Origin: Psychrobacter celer
GTDB lineage: Bacteria; Pseudomonadota; Gammaproteobacteria; Pseudomonadales; Moraxellaceae
Direction: 5' to 3'
NCBI RefSeq assembly: GCF_016107555.1
Contig: NZ_JABASU010000006.1
Location: forward strand, 1 to 64,000
Length of the DNA stretch: 64,000 nt
Shown here: positions 49,267 through 57,422 of the stretch, in pieces
Numbering within the stretch: the stretch's first letter is position 1
Layout of the letters: each line of letters opens with the position of its first letter
Translations under genes and position numbers: made by a program
The notes under the pieces: generated by a model
The model's input: the letters and a program-made list of their open reading frames with translations, nothing else
Database searches by the model: none
What the model was told of the DNA's origin: nothing

Positions 49267-49731
49267 TTATTTGATTAATAAAATGGCATCAACTTGAAGG
49301 ATCATGCCAAAAGGTAGAGCATTTGCACCCATAACTGAGCGAGTGTGATGACCTTTTGTGCCTAAAACTTCAACCAGTAAATCAGAGCAACCATCGACAA
49401 CCTTTGCGTGGTCAACAAAGCTATCGCAAGCATTCACGACACCAGACAGCTTTATAACTGAGTCAATACGTGATAAATCTCCTAAGGTATCTTTTGCAAT
49501 GGACAGTATTTGCAGTGCCACATTACGCCCCGCGCTATAGCCCACCGAGACCGTAATATCACTACCCAAACGTCCTGTTAAAAACTGACCCTCCTCATTT
49601 CTTGGTCCTTGTCCAGACAGATAAAGTACGTTCTCAACTAGGTATGCAGGCTGGTATTGACCTGCTGGCTTGGGAGGAGGAGGTAAGATGATATTGAGGG
49701 AATCAAGCTTTTCTTCTGGTGATACTGTCAT
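49267..49731 (-). CDS. RidA/YjgF-family protein (larger subtype)
   Basis: The 154-residue protein has the Rid fold with VENVLYLSGQGPRNEEGQF, VGYSAGRNVALQILSIAKD and HHTRSVMGANALPFGMILQVDA. An Arg near residue 131 stands where canonical RidA binds the carboxylate of imine substrates. The sequence is longer than RidA and closer to the subtype with the SVGYSAGR block, so deaminase activity is possible but not assured. It sits 52 bp before the Gate-domain gene and 39 bp after the PhzF gene on the same strand. Confidence 0.82.
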   Translation of the reverse strand: MTVSPEEKLDSLNIILPPPPKPAGQYQPAYLVENVLYLSGQGPRNEEGQFLTGRLGSDITVSVGYSAGRNVALQILSIAKDTLGDLSRIDSVIKLSGVVNACDSFVDHAKVVDGCSDLLVEVLGTKGHHTRSVMGANALPFGMILQVDAILLIK

Positions 49732-49770
49732 ATGTTAACTCTCAGTCATTAGGAGATTTCAATGAATCGA

Positions 49771-50601
49771 CTATATGATAGGTCGTACATTACCTGATAC
49801 TTTGATACCAGCGCCCATGTGAGGTGATATCTCAGCAGTTAGACATGAGGGCATACCCATATCTTCCCCTTGGTAAATCATAATAGAGCCTGAATGTGGC
49901 CAGTTGATATCTCTAAGATACCCAGCCAATGCCGCCGCCGCTGACCCAGTTGCTGGATCTTCGAATACACCGCCTACTGGGAATGGGTTGCGTGAGTAAA
50001 AAATTTGATCTTGCTCAGCGTAAATAAGATTGAAGGTCACCAAACTTTCTTGAACCGATAAGTGATGTCCATTTTCTTGGTGATACTGCATTGCTTGCAA
50101 AGTTCGTCTATCATTGACTGCCAGTATCAAATGATCACCACCCGCATGCGCAATCGCAGGTGGAATTCTTGGATCCAAATCGGACTCAGTAAGCCCAAAC
50201 AAACTGAGCGCTTCAGTCAACAACTGGGGACTTATGGGACGACTATGCGTGGATGGTGAAACAAAGGCTGCACCCCAGTTTTTATCAGAGCAATAACCTT
50301 CAACACTGATTTGTGCATGGTTTAGAATGAGGTGAAAAACCCCTTGCCCAAAGTGTTTAGCAAGAGTGGCACCAAGCGCAATGGTTGCATGACCACAAAA
50401 ATCCACTTCTACTTTTGGTGAAAAATATCGAACGCGCCAACCATTATCATGTGGTGCTGCAAATACGGTTTCAGAATAACCAATCTCTGCGGCTAGTGAT
50501 TGCATTGTGATGGTGTCTGGTATCGATTCACAAAGAACAACGCCAGCAGGGTTGCCTCCTTCTAAACCTTTTGGAAATGCAGCGATACGCTGAATATTCA
50601 T
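49771..50601 (-). CDS. PhzF-family isomerase/epimerase-like protein
   Basis: The 276-residue protein has the two-lobed DapF-like PhzF fold: RIAAFPKGLEGGNPAGVVL at the N-terminus, the catalytic Glu in IGYSETVFAAP near residue 43, VDFCGHATIALG near residue 66 and FEDPATGSAAAALAGYL near residue 225. PhzF proteins act as isomerases, but most genomic members have unknown substrates, and no phenazine genes are present here. The open frame reaches 50667, overlapping the next gene, but AAGGAG fits the ATG at 50601. Its place between two RidA genes suggests work on an amino-acid-like or enamine intermediate. Confidence 0.85.
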   Translation of the reverse strand: MNIQRIAAFPKGLEGGNPAGVVLCESIPDTITMQSLAAEIGYSETVFAAPHDNGWRVRYFSPKVEVDFCGHATIALGATLAKHFGQGVFHLILNHAQISVEGYCSDKNWGAAFVSPSTHSRPISPQLLTEALSLFGLTESDLDPRIPPAIAHAGGDHLILAVNDRRTLQAMQYHQENGHHLSVQESLVTFNLIYAEQDQIFYSRNPFPVGGVFEDPATGSAAAALAGYLRDINWPHSGSIMIYQGEDMGMPSCLTAEISPHMGAGIKVSGNVRPII

Positions 50602-50647
50602 AATATTTTTCTCCTTAATTCTGAGGTTACAAAAATATTTTAAAATA

Positions 50648-50995
50648 TCAGCGGGTAAGCGCTTCAAACGAAGCCACTAAGTCGATTTCAACCAGTGCTT
50701 CTTTAAGCGCAAGCTCTGAGACCACTGTCGAGCGGGTTGGTAAATGATCACCAAATGCGCGTGCAAAAGCACCATCAAATTTTTGAAAATTGTTTCTTTC
50801 AGTGATCCATACTCCAGCTTTTACGACGTTTTCTGGGCCTAGGCCATATTCAGCCAAAACTTTAAATTGGTGAGCAAGAATTAAAGCGGTTTGCGCTTCG
50901 ATGTCACCGTGAATTTCACCGTGTTCATCGAATGCAAGTTGACCAGATAAGAACAGCAATGAGCCTGTTTTGATGGCGGGGGAAAGGTGTGGCAT
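50648..50995 (-). CDS. RidA/YjgF-family protein (canonical size)
   Basis: The 115-residue protein has SLLFLSGQLAFDEHGEIHGDIEAQT with the dimer-core strands, LAEYGLGPENVVKAGVWITE, and the active-site region PTRSTVVSELALKEALVEIDLVA, where the Arg and final Glu match enamine/imine deaminases. Such enzymes hydrolyse reactive 2-aminoacrylate-like intermediates formed by PLP enzymes. It is the first gene after the lysR gene; the 125-bp spacer before it carries three ATGCATAAT repeats. GGAGATA lies before the ATG. Confidence 0.86.
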   Translation of the reverse strand: MPHLSPAIKTGSLLFLSGQLAFDEHGEIHGDIEAQTALILAHQFKVLAEYGLGPENVVKAGVWITERNNFQKFDGAFARAFGDHLPTRSTVVSELALKEALVEIDLVASFEALTR

Positions 50996-51040
50996 ATCAA
51001 TATCTCCTAGATTTATTTTCTGGAGATGATTGTGTCAATA

Positions 51041-51090
51041 TGCATAATAAGAAGCAATAGCCCAATTATGCATAATACTCATGCATAATT
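51041..51090 (-). promoter_or_regulatory. Triple ATGCATAAT operator candidate
   Basis: ATGCATAAT occurs at 51041, 51069 and 51082, the second within the perfect 12-bp palindrome ATTATGCATAAT (51066-51077). The repeats are 28 and 13 bp apart. They lie directly upstream of the first RidA gene and downstream of lysR, the place where a LysR regulator would bind to control this array. Confidence 0.55.
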
Positions 51091-51120
51091 TGCACTAATG
51101 TCGTGTGAGGATAGTATCAG

Positions 51121-52032
51121 CTACTTCCACGGTACAGATTGGAATAACTGCGAGACCCAAGTAGCAAACGCTTCTGTGCGGGCTGGTACATGCTGGCGTG
51201 ACGCCTTAACTAGGTAAATACCACCGTCACCATCGAAATGCCACTGTGGCATCAGTTGCACTAAAGTTCCTGCCTTAATATCCCGCGCAACAAGCCATTC
51301 TCCTGCACCAAGTATGCCGATATCGCCTCGTGCTGCTTCTAGCATAGCAATACTGTCATTACTCAACAATGTACCATTAGTGCGAATCATGGTGAGCTGC
51401 TTGCCATCGGATAAACGCCATATTGGGTAAGAATGAAGCGTGGGATTACCAATACAGTTGTGCTCAAGGAGCTGTTCAGGTTGTAGAGGGGTTCCATGAT
51501 TTTGAAGATAAGCTGGAGAGGCAACGAGAATTCGTTTATGGCTTGTCAGTTTACGGGCAATGAGTCTACTATCGGTCAGGTGCCCAATTCGAATCGCAGC
51601 ATCAAACCCACCTTCGATAAGGTCAACATAATTATCGCTGTAGCTAATATCCAGCTCTAATTTTGGATACTTTGCCATAAATTTGGGGATTTCAGGTGCC
51701 AACCACAAACGCCCCATCGTGGCGGGAAAAGCCAGTTTTAATCTGCCTTTTAGAACATGAGTATGTTCGACCGCTTCTTCTTGCGCCTCCTGTATCATGT
51801 CGGTTGCCAGTCTGTACTTTTCAGCAAGACGTCTGCCTGTATCTGTGAGTTGCACTTGACGGGTAGTTCGTTCAACCAGACGTACACCCAAACGGGTTTC
51901 TAGTGAAGCAATACGTTTGGAAATAATAGTAGGATGTCTGCCAATAGCTTTTCCAGCCGCAGCAAAGGTTTTATTAGAGGCAATCGCTAATAAGGCAGTT
52001 ATTTCGTCAATATGTTGACTATTTATGTTCAT
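51121..52032 (-). CDS. LysR-family transcriptional regulator
   Basis: The 303-residue protein has an N-terminal winged helix-turn-helix (AIASNKTFAAAGKAIGRHPT followed by KRIASLETRLGVRLVERTTR) and a substrate-sensing domain opening with GRLKLAFPATMGRLWLAPEI. It resembles the common LTTR group that includes DsdC- and GcvA-unrelated YafC-like regulators. It is co-directional with and upstream of the RidA-PhzF-RidA-Gate array, an arrangement less common than the divergent one, and is the evident candidate controller. The ligand is unknown. An IS1595-family element is inserted about 100 bp upstream of its start, which may have altered its promoter. Confidence 0.88.
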   Translation of the reverse strand: MNINSQHIDEITALLAIASNKTFAAAGKAIGRHPTIISKRIASLETRLGVRLVERTTRQVQLTDTGRRLAEKYRLATDMIQEAQEEAVEHTHVLKGRLKLAFPATMGRLWLAPEIPKFMAKYPKLELDISYSDNYVDLIEGGFDAAIRIGHLTDSRLIARKLTSHKRILVASPAYLQNHGTPLQPEQLLEHNCIGNPTLHSYPIWRLSDGKQLTMIRTNGTLLSNDSIAMLEAARGDIGILGAGEWLVARDIKAGTLVQLMPQWHFDGDGGIYLVKASRQHVPARTEAFATWVSQLFQSVPWK

Positions 52033-52130
52033 AATGTAGAGCGTGCTTTTTAGTTAAACAGTATTATATGCTGGCTAAAGCTTTTTAATACATTAAAACC
52101 AAATTTGAAAGCGCCCAATACAAAAATTTA

Positions 52131-52845
52131 GGGGCTGTAGTAGATAAGCACTATGCTAGACTACTTTTATGAAGATAACCCGTTGTAAACTAAGTAAAAA
52201 ATCACAGAAAAGGCTGTTAGAGTTTTTCACCGCTGAAGTGACTGCTAGAACAGCCGCAGACTTACTTGATATTCAGCCTAACACTGCTGCACTTTTTTAC
52301 CATAAAATAAGACTTGTGATAGATTACCATCTCTCATTAGAAGCTGATGATCTTTTTGATGGTGAAGTCGAATTAGATGAAAGTTACTTTGGCGGTGTAT
52401 GCAAAGGCAAAAGAGGTCGCGGGGCTGCTGGCAAAACCGCCGTATTTGGGATTCTAAAACGAAACGGTAAGGTTTATACCATTGTCGTAGCAGACACCAA
52501 ACAGACTACTCTAATGCCTGTTATTAAGCGTAAAATCAAGCCTGACAGCTTTTTTTATACGGATAGCTATCGAAGTTACAATGCATTAGATGTGAGCGAG
52601 TTTAAACACTTTAGAGTCAATCACTCTAAAGAGTTTACTTGCGGTAAAAACAATCACATCAATGGTATTGAGAACTTTTGGAACCAGTCTAAACGAACAC
52701 TCAGAAAGTATAATGGGATTAATAAGAAGAACTTCCATTTGTTTTTAAAAGAGTGCGAGTTTAGATTTAACTATGGCTCACCATCTAATCAGCTGAAAAT
52801 TCTGAGAAAATGGTGTGATATTTAATCCTTATCTACTACAGCCCC
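52131..52845 (+). mobile_element. IS1595-family insertion sequence, complete (715 bp)
   Basis: Perfect 18-bp terminal inverted repeats (GGGGCTGTAGTAGATAAG at 52131-52148 and its complement at 52828-52845) enclose one transposase gene. The flanking 8-mers, AAAATTTA and CTTATAAT, are not a direct duplication, so the usual 8-bp target duplication is not visible. The element lies between the LysR and AraC genes. Confidence 0.88.
52169..52825 (+). CDS. IS1595-family transposase (IS1016/ISPna2-like)
   Basis: The 218-residue transposase is of the short IS1016-like type. It has an N-terminal helix-turn-helix (TARTAADLLDIQPNTAALFY), the first catalytic Asp in VELDESYFGG followed by the basic KGKRGRGAAGKTAVFG, the second Asp in YTDSYRSYN, and the third region HINGIENFWNQSKRTLRKYNG with the Asn/Glu and Lys typical of the DD(E/N)K signature. 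The frame is intact and the termini perfect, so the element may be active. The subgroup name is from motif memory. Confidence 0.87.
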   Translation: MKITRCKLSKKSQKRLLEFFTAEVTARTAADLLDIQPNTAALFYHKIRLVIDYHLSLEADDLFDGEVELDESYFGGVCKGKRGRGAAGKTAVFGILKRNGKVYTIVVADTKQTTLMPVIKRKIKPDSFFYTDSYRSYNALDVSEFKHFRVNHSKEFTCGKNNHINGIENFWNQSKRTLRKYNGINKKNFHLFLKECEFRFNYGSPSNQLKILRKWCDI

Positions 52846-52889
52846 CTTATAATTATTAATAAAGGCAAGCGAACCCCACCGCTACATAG

Positions 52890-53753
52890 CTATTGTCTGA
52901 CATACTCAGAGGGCGACATACCAAAAAAGCGTTTATATTCTCGCGAAAACTGCGACAAACTTTCATAACCCACTTGCAAGCTGGCTGAAGAAATATCGCT
53001 ATTTTCAGTCATTAATAGCCGCCGCGCTTCAGTTAAGCGCAGCCTTTTTTGATACTGTAGCGGACTCATCGACGTTATATCACGAAAATGCTGATGAAAG
53101 CTTGAGGTACTCATCCCTACCGTGCGCGCCAAGGTAGCGACCTGAAATGGCGTGGCAAAGTTCATTTTTAACCACTCAATCGCTTGCACAATACGATGTC
53201 CTGTCGTGCCTGCGGCGGCGATACGTTTGAGCCGATTGCCTTGCGGACTCATCAATAAACGATAAAAAATCTCTTTAATAATGAGCGGCGCTAAAATAGC
53301 GCGGTCTTGCGGCGCGTCCAGCAGTTTTATCAGTCGTACCAGCGCATCACTGAGCGACGTCGTCATCATTCCAATAGCCACACCTTTTTTGTCATCGCTA
53401 CTGGGTCTAAAAGAGAGGTGCGCATCGAGCATCAGCTCAGCCAAAACATAGGGGTCAAGTTTTAAAATAACGCCTAAATAGGGGGTTTGTGGCGAAGCCT
53501 CAATAATCTGCGCAATGACGGGTAAATCAATCGCGGTAAACAAGAAGTGATTGGCGTCGTAGACGTAGGTTTCCTCACCCAAGATGACCTGTTTTTTCCC
53601 TTGCGCAATCATGCATAAGCTGGCATCCAGTACATAGCTGGTCGGCGCCGTTGGTGTATCCCAGCGATGCAAACTTAAGCCGTTAATAGGCGTTTCATAT
53701 TTATTGGTGTCTTTGGTCTGTGCGTCAACAAGTGCGGCTAAGTTATTTTCCAT
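52890..53753 (-). CDS. AraC-family transcriptional regulator
   Basis: The 287-residue protein has an N-terminal AraC_N-type cupin sensor (DASLCMIAQGKKQVILGEETYVYDAN region) and two C-terminal helix-turn-helix motifs, FQVATLARTVGMSTSSFHQHFRD and SASLQVGYESLSQFSREYKRFFG, with the PSEYVRQ ending. It is divergent from the cupin-hydrolase-decarboxylase genes and most likely controls them. AAGGTCG precedes the ATG. The 211-bp divergent spacer shows no obvious long palindrome. Confidence 0.9.
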   Translation of the reverse strand: MENNLAALVDAQTKDTNKYETPINGLSLHRWDTPTAPTSYVLDASLCMIAQGKKQVILGEETYVYDANHFLFTAIDLPVIAQIIEASPQTPYLGVILKLDPYVLAELMLDAHLSFRPSSDDKKGVAIGMMTTSLSDALVRLIKLLDAPQDRAILAPLIIKEIFYRLLMSPQGNRLKRIAAAGTTGHRIVQAIEWLKMNFATPFQVATLARTVGMSTSSFHQHFRDITSMSPLQYQKRLRLTEARRLLMTENSDISSASLQVGYESLSQFSREYKRFFGMSPSEYVRQ

Positions 53754-53964
53754 AAAACGACCTTTTTTATATCATTCGTATTTTTTCGTTATTTAAGTGG
53801 TTGTTATTGTAAATTTTTTTAAGCCATAAATCAGTTAAAAATAGGACGGTTTGGAGAAATAGGCAAGTATCTAGGAGAAATGGGACAGCGTGCGGCGGCG
53901 TCAGTTTTTATACTAAACCTACGTTATTTTTTAAGCCATGAAAACATAAACGATAGGAAAAACA

Positions 53965-54459
53965 ATGCGTATAACCCTAGCTACGTTGTTAATCACCTCA
54001 TTTCTCTCTATAGGAGCCAGTGCAATGGACACTCAAAACAATATCGACACGCAAACCATCACCAAAGCGAGCGATTTACCAGAAATTGAAGGTTCGGATG
54101 AAAACTTTACAGGTGAGGTGGCGATTACGCCACTGACAAAAGTCACCGATGGCATCAATGCCACGAGCGCCTATGTCAGCTTTAACGCCAGTGCGCGCTC
54201 TTTTTGGCACACTCATCCTAAAGGTCAATATTTAGTGGTCACAGAAGGCGAAGGACTGGTGCAAGAGTGGGGCAAAGCCGCTGAAAAAATCGGCGTGGGT
54301 GATGTCATTTTTTGCCCGCCTGGTATCAAGCACTGGCACGGTGCCAATGGTAAGACCGCGATGACCCATTTGGCGCTAACAGGATCTGATGAGGATGGTA
54401 ACAACGTCGATTGGTTAGAGCCTGTCAGTGACGCGCAATATCATGACGCCAACCACTAA
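53965..54459 (+). CDS. Exported cupin-domain protein
   Basis: The 164-residue protein starts with a signal peptide (MRITLATLLITSFLSIGASA). The mature part is a single cupin barrel with FWHTHPKGQYLVVTEGEGLVQ, holding the metal-ligand HxH, and IGVGDVIFCPPGIKHWHG with the third His. It therefore probably binds a divalent metal in the periplasm. Related small cupins are often described as quercetin-dioxygenase-like without proven substrate. AGGAAAA lies before the ATG. It is first in a three-gene unit with an alpha/beta hydrolase (48 bp on) and a decarboxylase-like gene. Confidence 0.82.
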   Translation: MRITLATLLITSFLSIGASAMDTQNNIDTQTITKASDLPEIEGSDENFTGEVAITPLTKVTDGINATSAYVSFNASARSFWHTHPKGQYLVVTEGEGLVQEWGKAAEKIGVGDVIFCPPGIKHWHGANGKTAMTHLALTGSDEDGNNVDWLEPVSDAQYHDANH

Positions 54460-54507
54460 AAATATACTGGTAAACCCTACTATTTATAACATGACAAAGG
54501 AACAATA

Positions 54508-55509
54508 ATGACTTCATCTGACTCGGATAATCAAACTGCAACGACAGACGCTTGGGACAAAACCTTTAGCAAAAGCGAGCGCGTTGATCATAAAAAAGTG
54601 ACGTTTAAAAATCGTTATGGCATCACCCTGTGGGCTGACTTGTATCAGCCGAAAGCAGCGACAGACAATATGGCAGCCATTGTGGTTAGCGGTCCTTTTG
54701 GTGCAGTAAAAGAGCAGTCTTCTGGACTCTACGCGCAAACGCTCGCCGAGCAGGGTTTTATTACCTTGGCCTTTGACCCATCGTATACAGGTGAGAGTGG
54801 TGGCGAGCCGCGCAATATTGCCTCGCCTGATATCAATACCGAAGACTTTAGTGCCGCGGTTGACTGTATTGGTCTGTTGCCGAATGTGGACAAAGAGCGC
54901 ATTGGCGTTTTGGGCATTTGTGGTTTTGGCGGTATGGCGCTCAGTGCTGCTGCGGTGGATAAGCGCATCAAAGCGGTCGTGACCAGCACCATGTACGATA
55001 TGACGCGCATGATGGCAAAAGGCTATAACGACAGCTTGACCCTCAATGAGCGTACTGAAACCTTGGCCAAGCTTAGTGAGCAGCGCTGGCAAGATGCCGA
55101 AAACGAAGCGCCCGCTTATGGGCCGAAGTCTTTGGAGCTAGAAGGCGGCGAGCCGCAATTTGTGGTGGAGTATGCCGATTACTATAAAACATCGCGTGGC
55201 TTTCATCCTCGTGCCATCAACTCTAATGCCGCTTGGTCATTGACCACGCCATTATCATTTATGAATTTGCCCATCTTGACGTACATTGATGAGATTTCGC
55301 CGCGCCCGATTTTATTCGTTCATGGTGAAAACGCGCATTCGCTTTATTTTAGCCAAACCGCTTATGAAAAAGCCGCTGAGCCAAAAGAGCTATTGATCAT
55401 TCCAAATGCCAATCATACGGACCTGTATGACCGTACAGACATCATTCCTTTTGAGAAAATAACGCAGTTTTTTAAAGAAAACCTTACTACTGAAGCTCAG
55501 TCTGCATAA
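54508..55509 (+). CDS. Alpha/beta hydrolase with Cys at the nucleophile position (YcjY-like)
   Basis: The 333-residue protein lacks a signal peptide and looks cytoplasmic. The fold begins at VTFKNRYGITLWADLYQP. An oxyanion region follows in AAIVVSGPFGAVKEQS, and the nucleophile elbow reads GVLGICGFGGMALS near residue 138, with Cys where serine hydrolases have Ser, as in dienelactone-hydrolase-like and YcjY-like members. The acid and base are likely in ILFVHGENAHS and PNANHTDLYD. AAAGGAA precedes the start. With the cupin and the carboxymuconolactone-decarboxylase-like gene it may handle an aromatic or lactone compound; that is inference. Confidence 0.8.
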   Translation: MTSSDSDNQTATTDAWDKTFSKSERVDHKKVTFKNRYGITLWADLYQPKAATDNMAAIVVSGPFGAVKEQSSGLYAQTLAEQGFITLAFDPSYTGESGGEPRNIASPDINTEDFSAAVDCIGLLPNVDKERIGVLGICGFGGMALSAAAVDKRIKAVVTSTMYDMTRMMAKGYNDSLTLNERTETLAKLSEQRWQDAENEAPAYGPKSLELEGGEPQFVVEYADYYKTSRGFHPRAINSNAAWSLTTPLSFMNLPILTYIDEISPRPILFVHGENAHSLYFSQTAYEKAAEPKELLIIPNANHTDLYDRTDIIPFEKITQFFKENLTTEAQSA

Positions 55510-55567
55510 ATAAGATAGTGTTTTTTAAACATCAAATGGAAGATATAAAAATAAAGAGGGACAGAAC

Positions 55568-56281
55568 ATGAATAAACGTCTTGGCGTCAGCCTATTACTG
55601 GTCAGTGCATTGGCTGGCGGTACGCTGGCGCAAGCAGCGCCCCAAACAGTACATACGGAGATAAAAAATATGAATGCTTTATCACAGCAGCAACAAGCGC
55701 TGATTCCTATCGCCGCATTTGCCGCGACAGGAGACATGGACGCCTTGCGTCAGGCACTCAATGCGGGATTAAATCAAGGTCTCACAATTAATGAGATTAA
55801 ATCATTATTGGTACAGGTATACGCTTATGCAGGTTTTCCACGTAGCTTAAATGCACTCAATACGTTTATGGCAGTGCTGGATGAACGACAGTCTCAAGGT
55901 ATTAATGATGCTGAGGGCAAAAGCAGTCAGGCATTGCCAGCAGCGTATGATGCTTTGGCGCAAGGCAGCGATAACCAAACCAAGCTGGTCGGACAGCCAG
56001 TCACAGGCGCGTTATTTGACTTTGCGCCTGAGATAGATACCTATCTAAAAGCGCATTTATTCGGCGATATTTTTGCACAAGATGTATTGAGCTGGCAGGC
56101 GCGTGAGATTGCTACCGTGAGTATGTTGGCAGCGATGACAGGCACGGACAGTCAATTAAAGTCGCATGTCAATATCAGCAAAAATATCGGCATTACTACA
56201 GAGCAACTGCAAGCTATTGAACAGGTTCTGAACGATAAAGTATCAAAAGACGTCAGTCAAAAGTTAACGGATGCTTTTTGA
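55568..56281 (+). CDS. Exported carboxymuconolactone decarboxylase-like protein
   Basis: The 237-residue protein has a signal peptide (LLLVSALAGGTLAQA) and two CMD-type helical domains: LTINEIKSLLVQVYAYAGFPRSLNA near residue 77 and WQAREIATVSMLAAMTGTDSQ followed by LKSHVNISKNIGITTEQL near residue 180. The CxxC of AhpD-like peroxidase members is absent; the His in LKSHVN is kept. A periplasmic location is unusual for classical CMD enzymes. AGAGGGA precedes the start. The next 240 bp hold no recognised element. Confidence 0.8.
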   Translation: MNKRLGVSLLLVSALAGGTLAQAAPQTVHTEIKNMNALSQQQQALIPIAAFAATGDMDALRQALNAGLNQGLTINEIKSLLVQVYAYAGFPRSLNALNTFMAVLDERQSQGINDAEGKSSQALPAAYDALAQGSDNQTKLVGQPVTGALFDFAPEIDTYLKAHLFGDIFAQDVLSWQAREIATVSMLAAMTGTDSQLKSHVNISKNIGITTEQLQAIEQVLNDKVSKDVSQKLTDAF

Positions 56282-56525
56282 TATACAGTTGACAAATACA
56301 TAAGGTAGATCGTTTTAAGGCCTATTAAAGTATTCTTAGTAGGCTGCTATTTTGTAAAAATCAAAATTTCTGTATATCTAACCAAAACCAACCACTTATC
56401 ATTAAACCTAACAAAGTTAACAAGACTGATTCAGATCGCCCTTACCGACGCTTATAAGATAATAGTCACAAATATAAAAAAAACTATGATCAAGCAGTGA
56501 ATAAGCAAAACGTAAGGAGCGCGTT

Positions 56526-57386
56526 ATGGCAGACAATACTAATAATAAATCTAATACCGACACTATAGATAGTAGCCAAAGTCCGCAAGTGCAGCATCTC
56601 ATCGACACTCTACAAGGCGAGCATATCCAAAAGAAGGGCGGTCAGTCTGCCATCATATTTCGGATGGTGATGCCAGACCATCTATGTCCGTTTGGCCTCA
56701 AATCAATTGATGCGCTCAAGCACGCAGACTATGACATCATTGATCGCCATATCACGACCCAAGATGAGAATACACTGGTCAAAGACACGCTTGGGGTCAA
56801 GACCACGCCGCAGACGTTTATCGATGGCAAGCGCGTTGGTGGTAATGATGATCTGCAAGTATTTTTGGGCAATCAAGAACCCGAGACAGATGACGACACC
56901 ACTTACGCGCCCATTATTGCGATATTTGCTGTTACCGCACTCATGACACTGGCATTATGCTGGGCATTTGCCGTTAGTGTCTTTTCAATACAGGCGCTTA
57001 TGTGGTTTGTCGCGCTCTCCATGTGTGTATTGGCGATTAAAAAGCTTGAGGATTTAGAAGGGTTTACCACTGGGTTTTTGGGCTATGATTTACTCGCGCG
57101 CCGCGTGGTACGCTACGCCTATGTATATCCGTTTTTAGAAGCGTTTGCCGGTATCGCTATGCTTGCCGATCAGCCTTGGCTCAATCCGATTGCAGGTTTG
57201 GTTGCTTTTATCATCGGCTTAATCGGCGGGGTATCCGTTATTAAAGCGGTCTATATCGATAAGCGCGAGCTAAAATGCGCCTGCGTGGGCGGCGATAGCA
57301 ATGTACCACTGGGCGCGATCTCTTTAACCGAAAACGTCATGATGTTCGGTATGGGTGGTTATATGCTGATTCGCGCTTTATTATAA
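56526..57386 (+). CDS. Glutaredoxin domain fused to a MauE/DoxX-like membrane domain
   Basis: The 286-residue protein has a glutaredoxin-like domain at about residues 40-120, with a CPFG active site instead of CPYC and the TTPQTFIDGKRVGG cis-Pro/glutathione region. Four membrane segments follow at about 135-285 in the manner of MauE-like redox membrane proteins, ending in CACVGGDSNVPLG before the last helix. The final Cys pair (CAC) and the CPFG Cys could relay electrons across or along the inner membrane. AAGGAG precedes the ATG. No methylamine dehydrogenase genes are near. The partner is unknown; the neighbours are unrelated lipoproteins on the other strand. Confidence 0.78.
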   Translation: MADNTNNKSNTDTIDSSQSPQVQHLIDTLQGEHIQKKGGQSAIIFRMVMPDHLCPFGLKSIDALKHADYDIIDRHITTQDENTLVKDTLGVKTTPQTFIDGKRVGGNDDLQVFLGNQEPETDDDTTYAPIIAIFAVTALMTLALCWAFAVSVFSIQALMWFVALSMCVLAIKKLEDLEGFTTGFLGYDLLARRVVRYAYVYPFLEAFAGIAMLADQPWLNPIAGLVAFIIGLIGGVSVIKAVYIDKRELKCACVGGDSNVPLGAISLTENVMMFGMGGYMLIRALL

Positions 57387-57422
57387 TCAAGTGGTTTGAT
57401 GATGCGTAACCAATATATCGAG

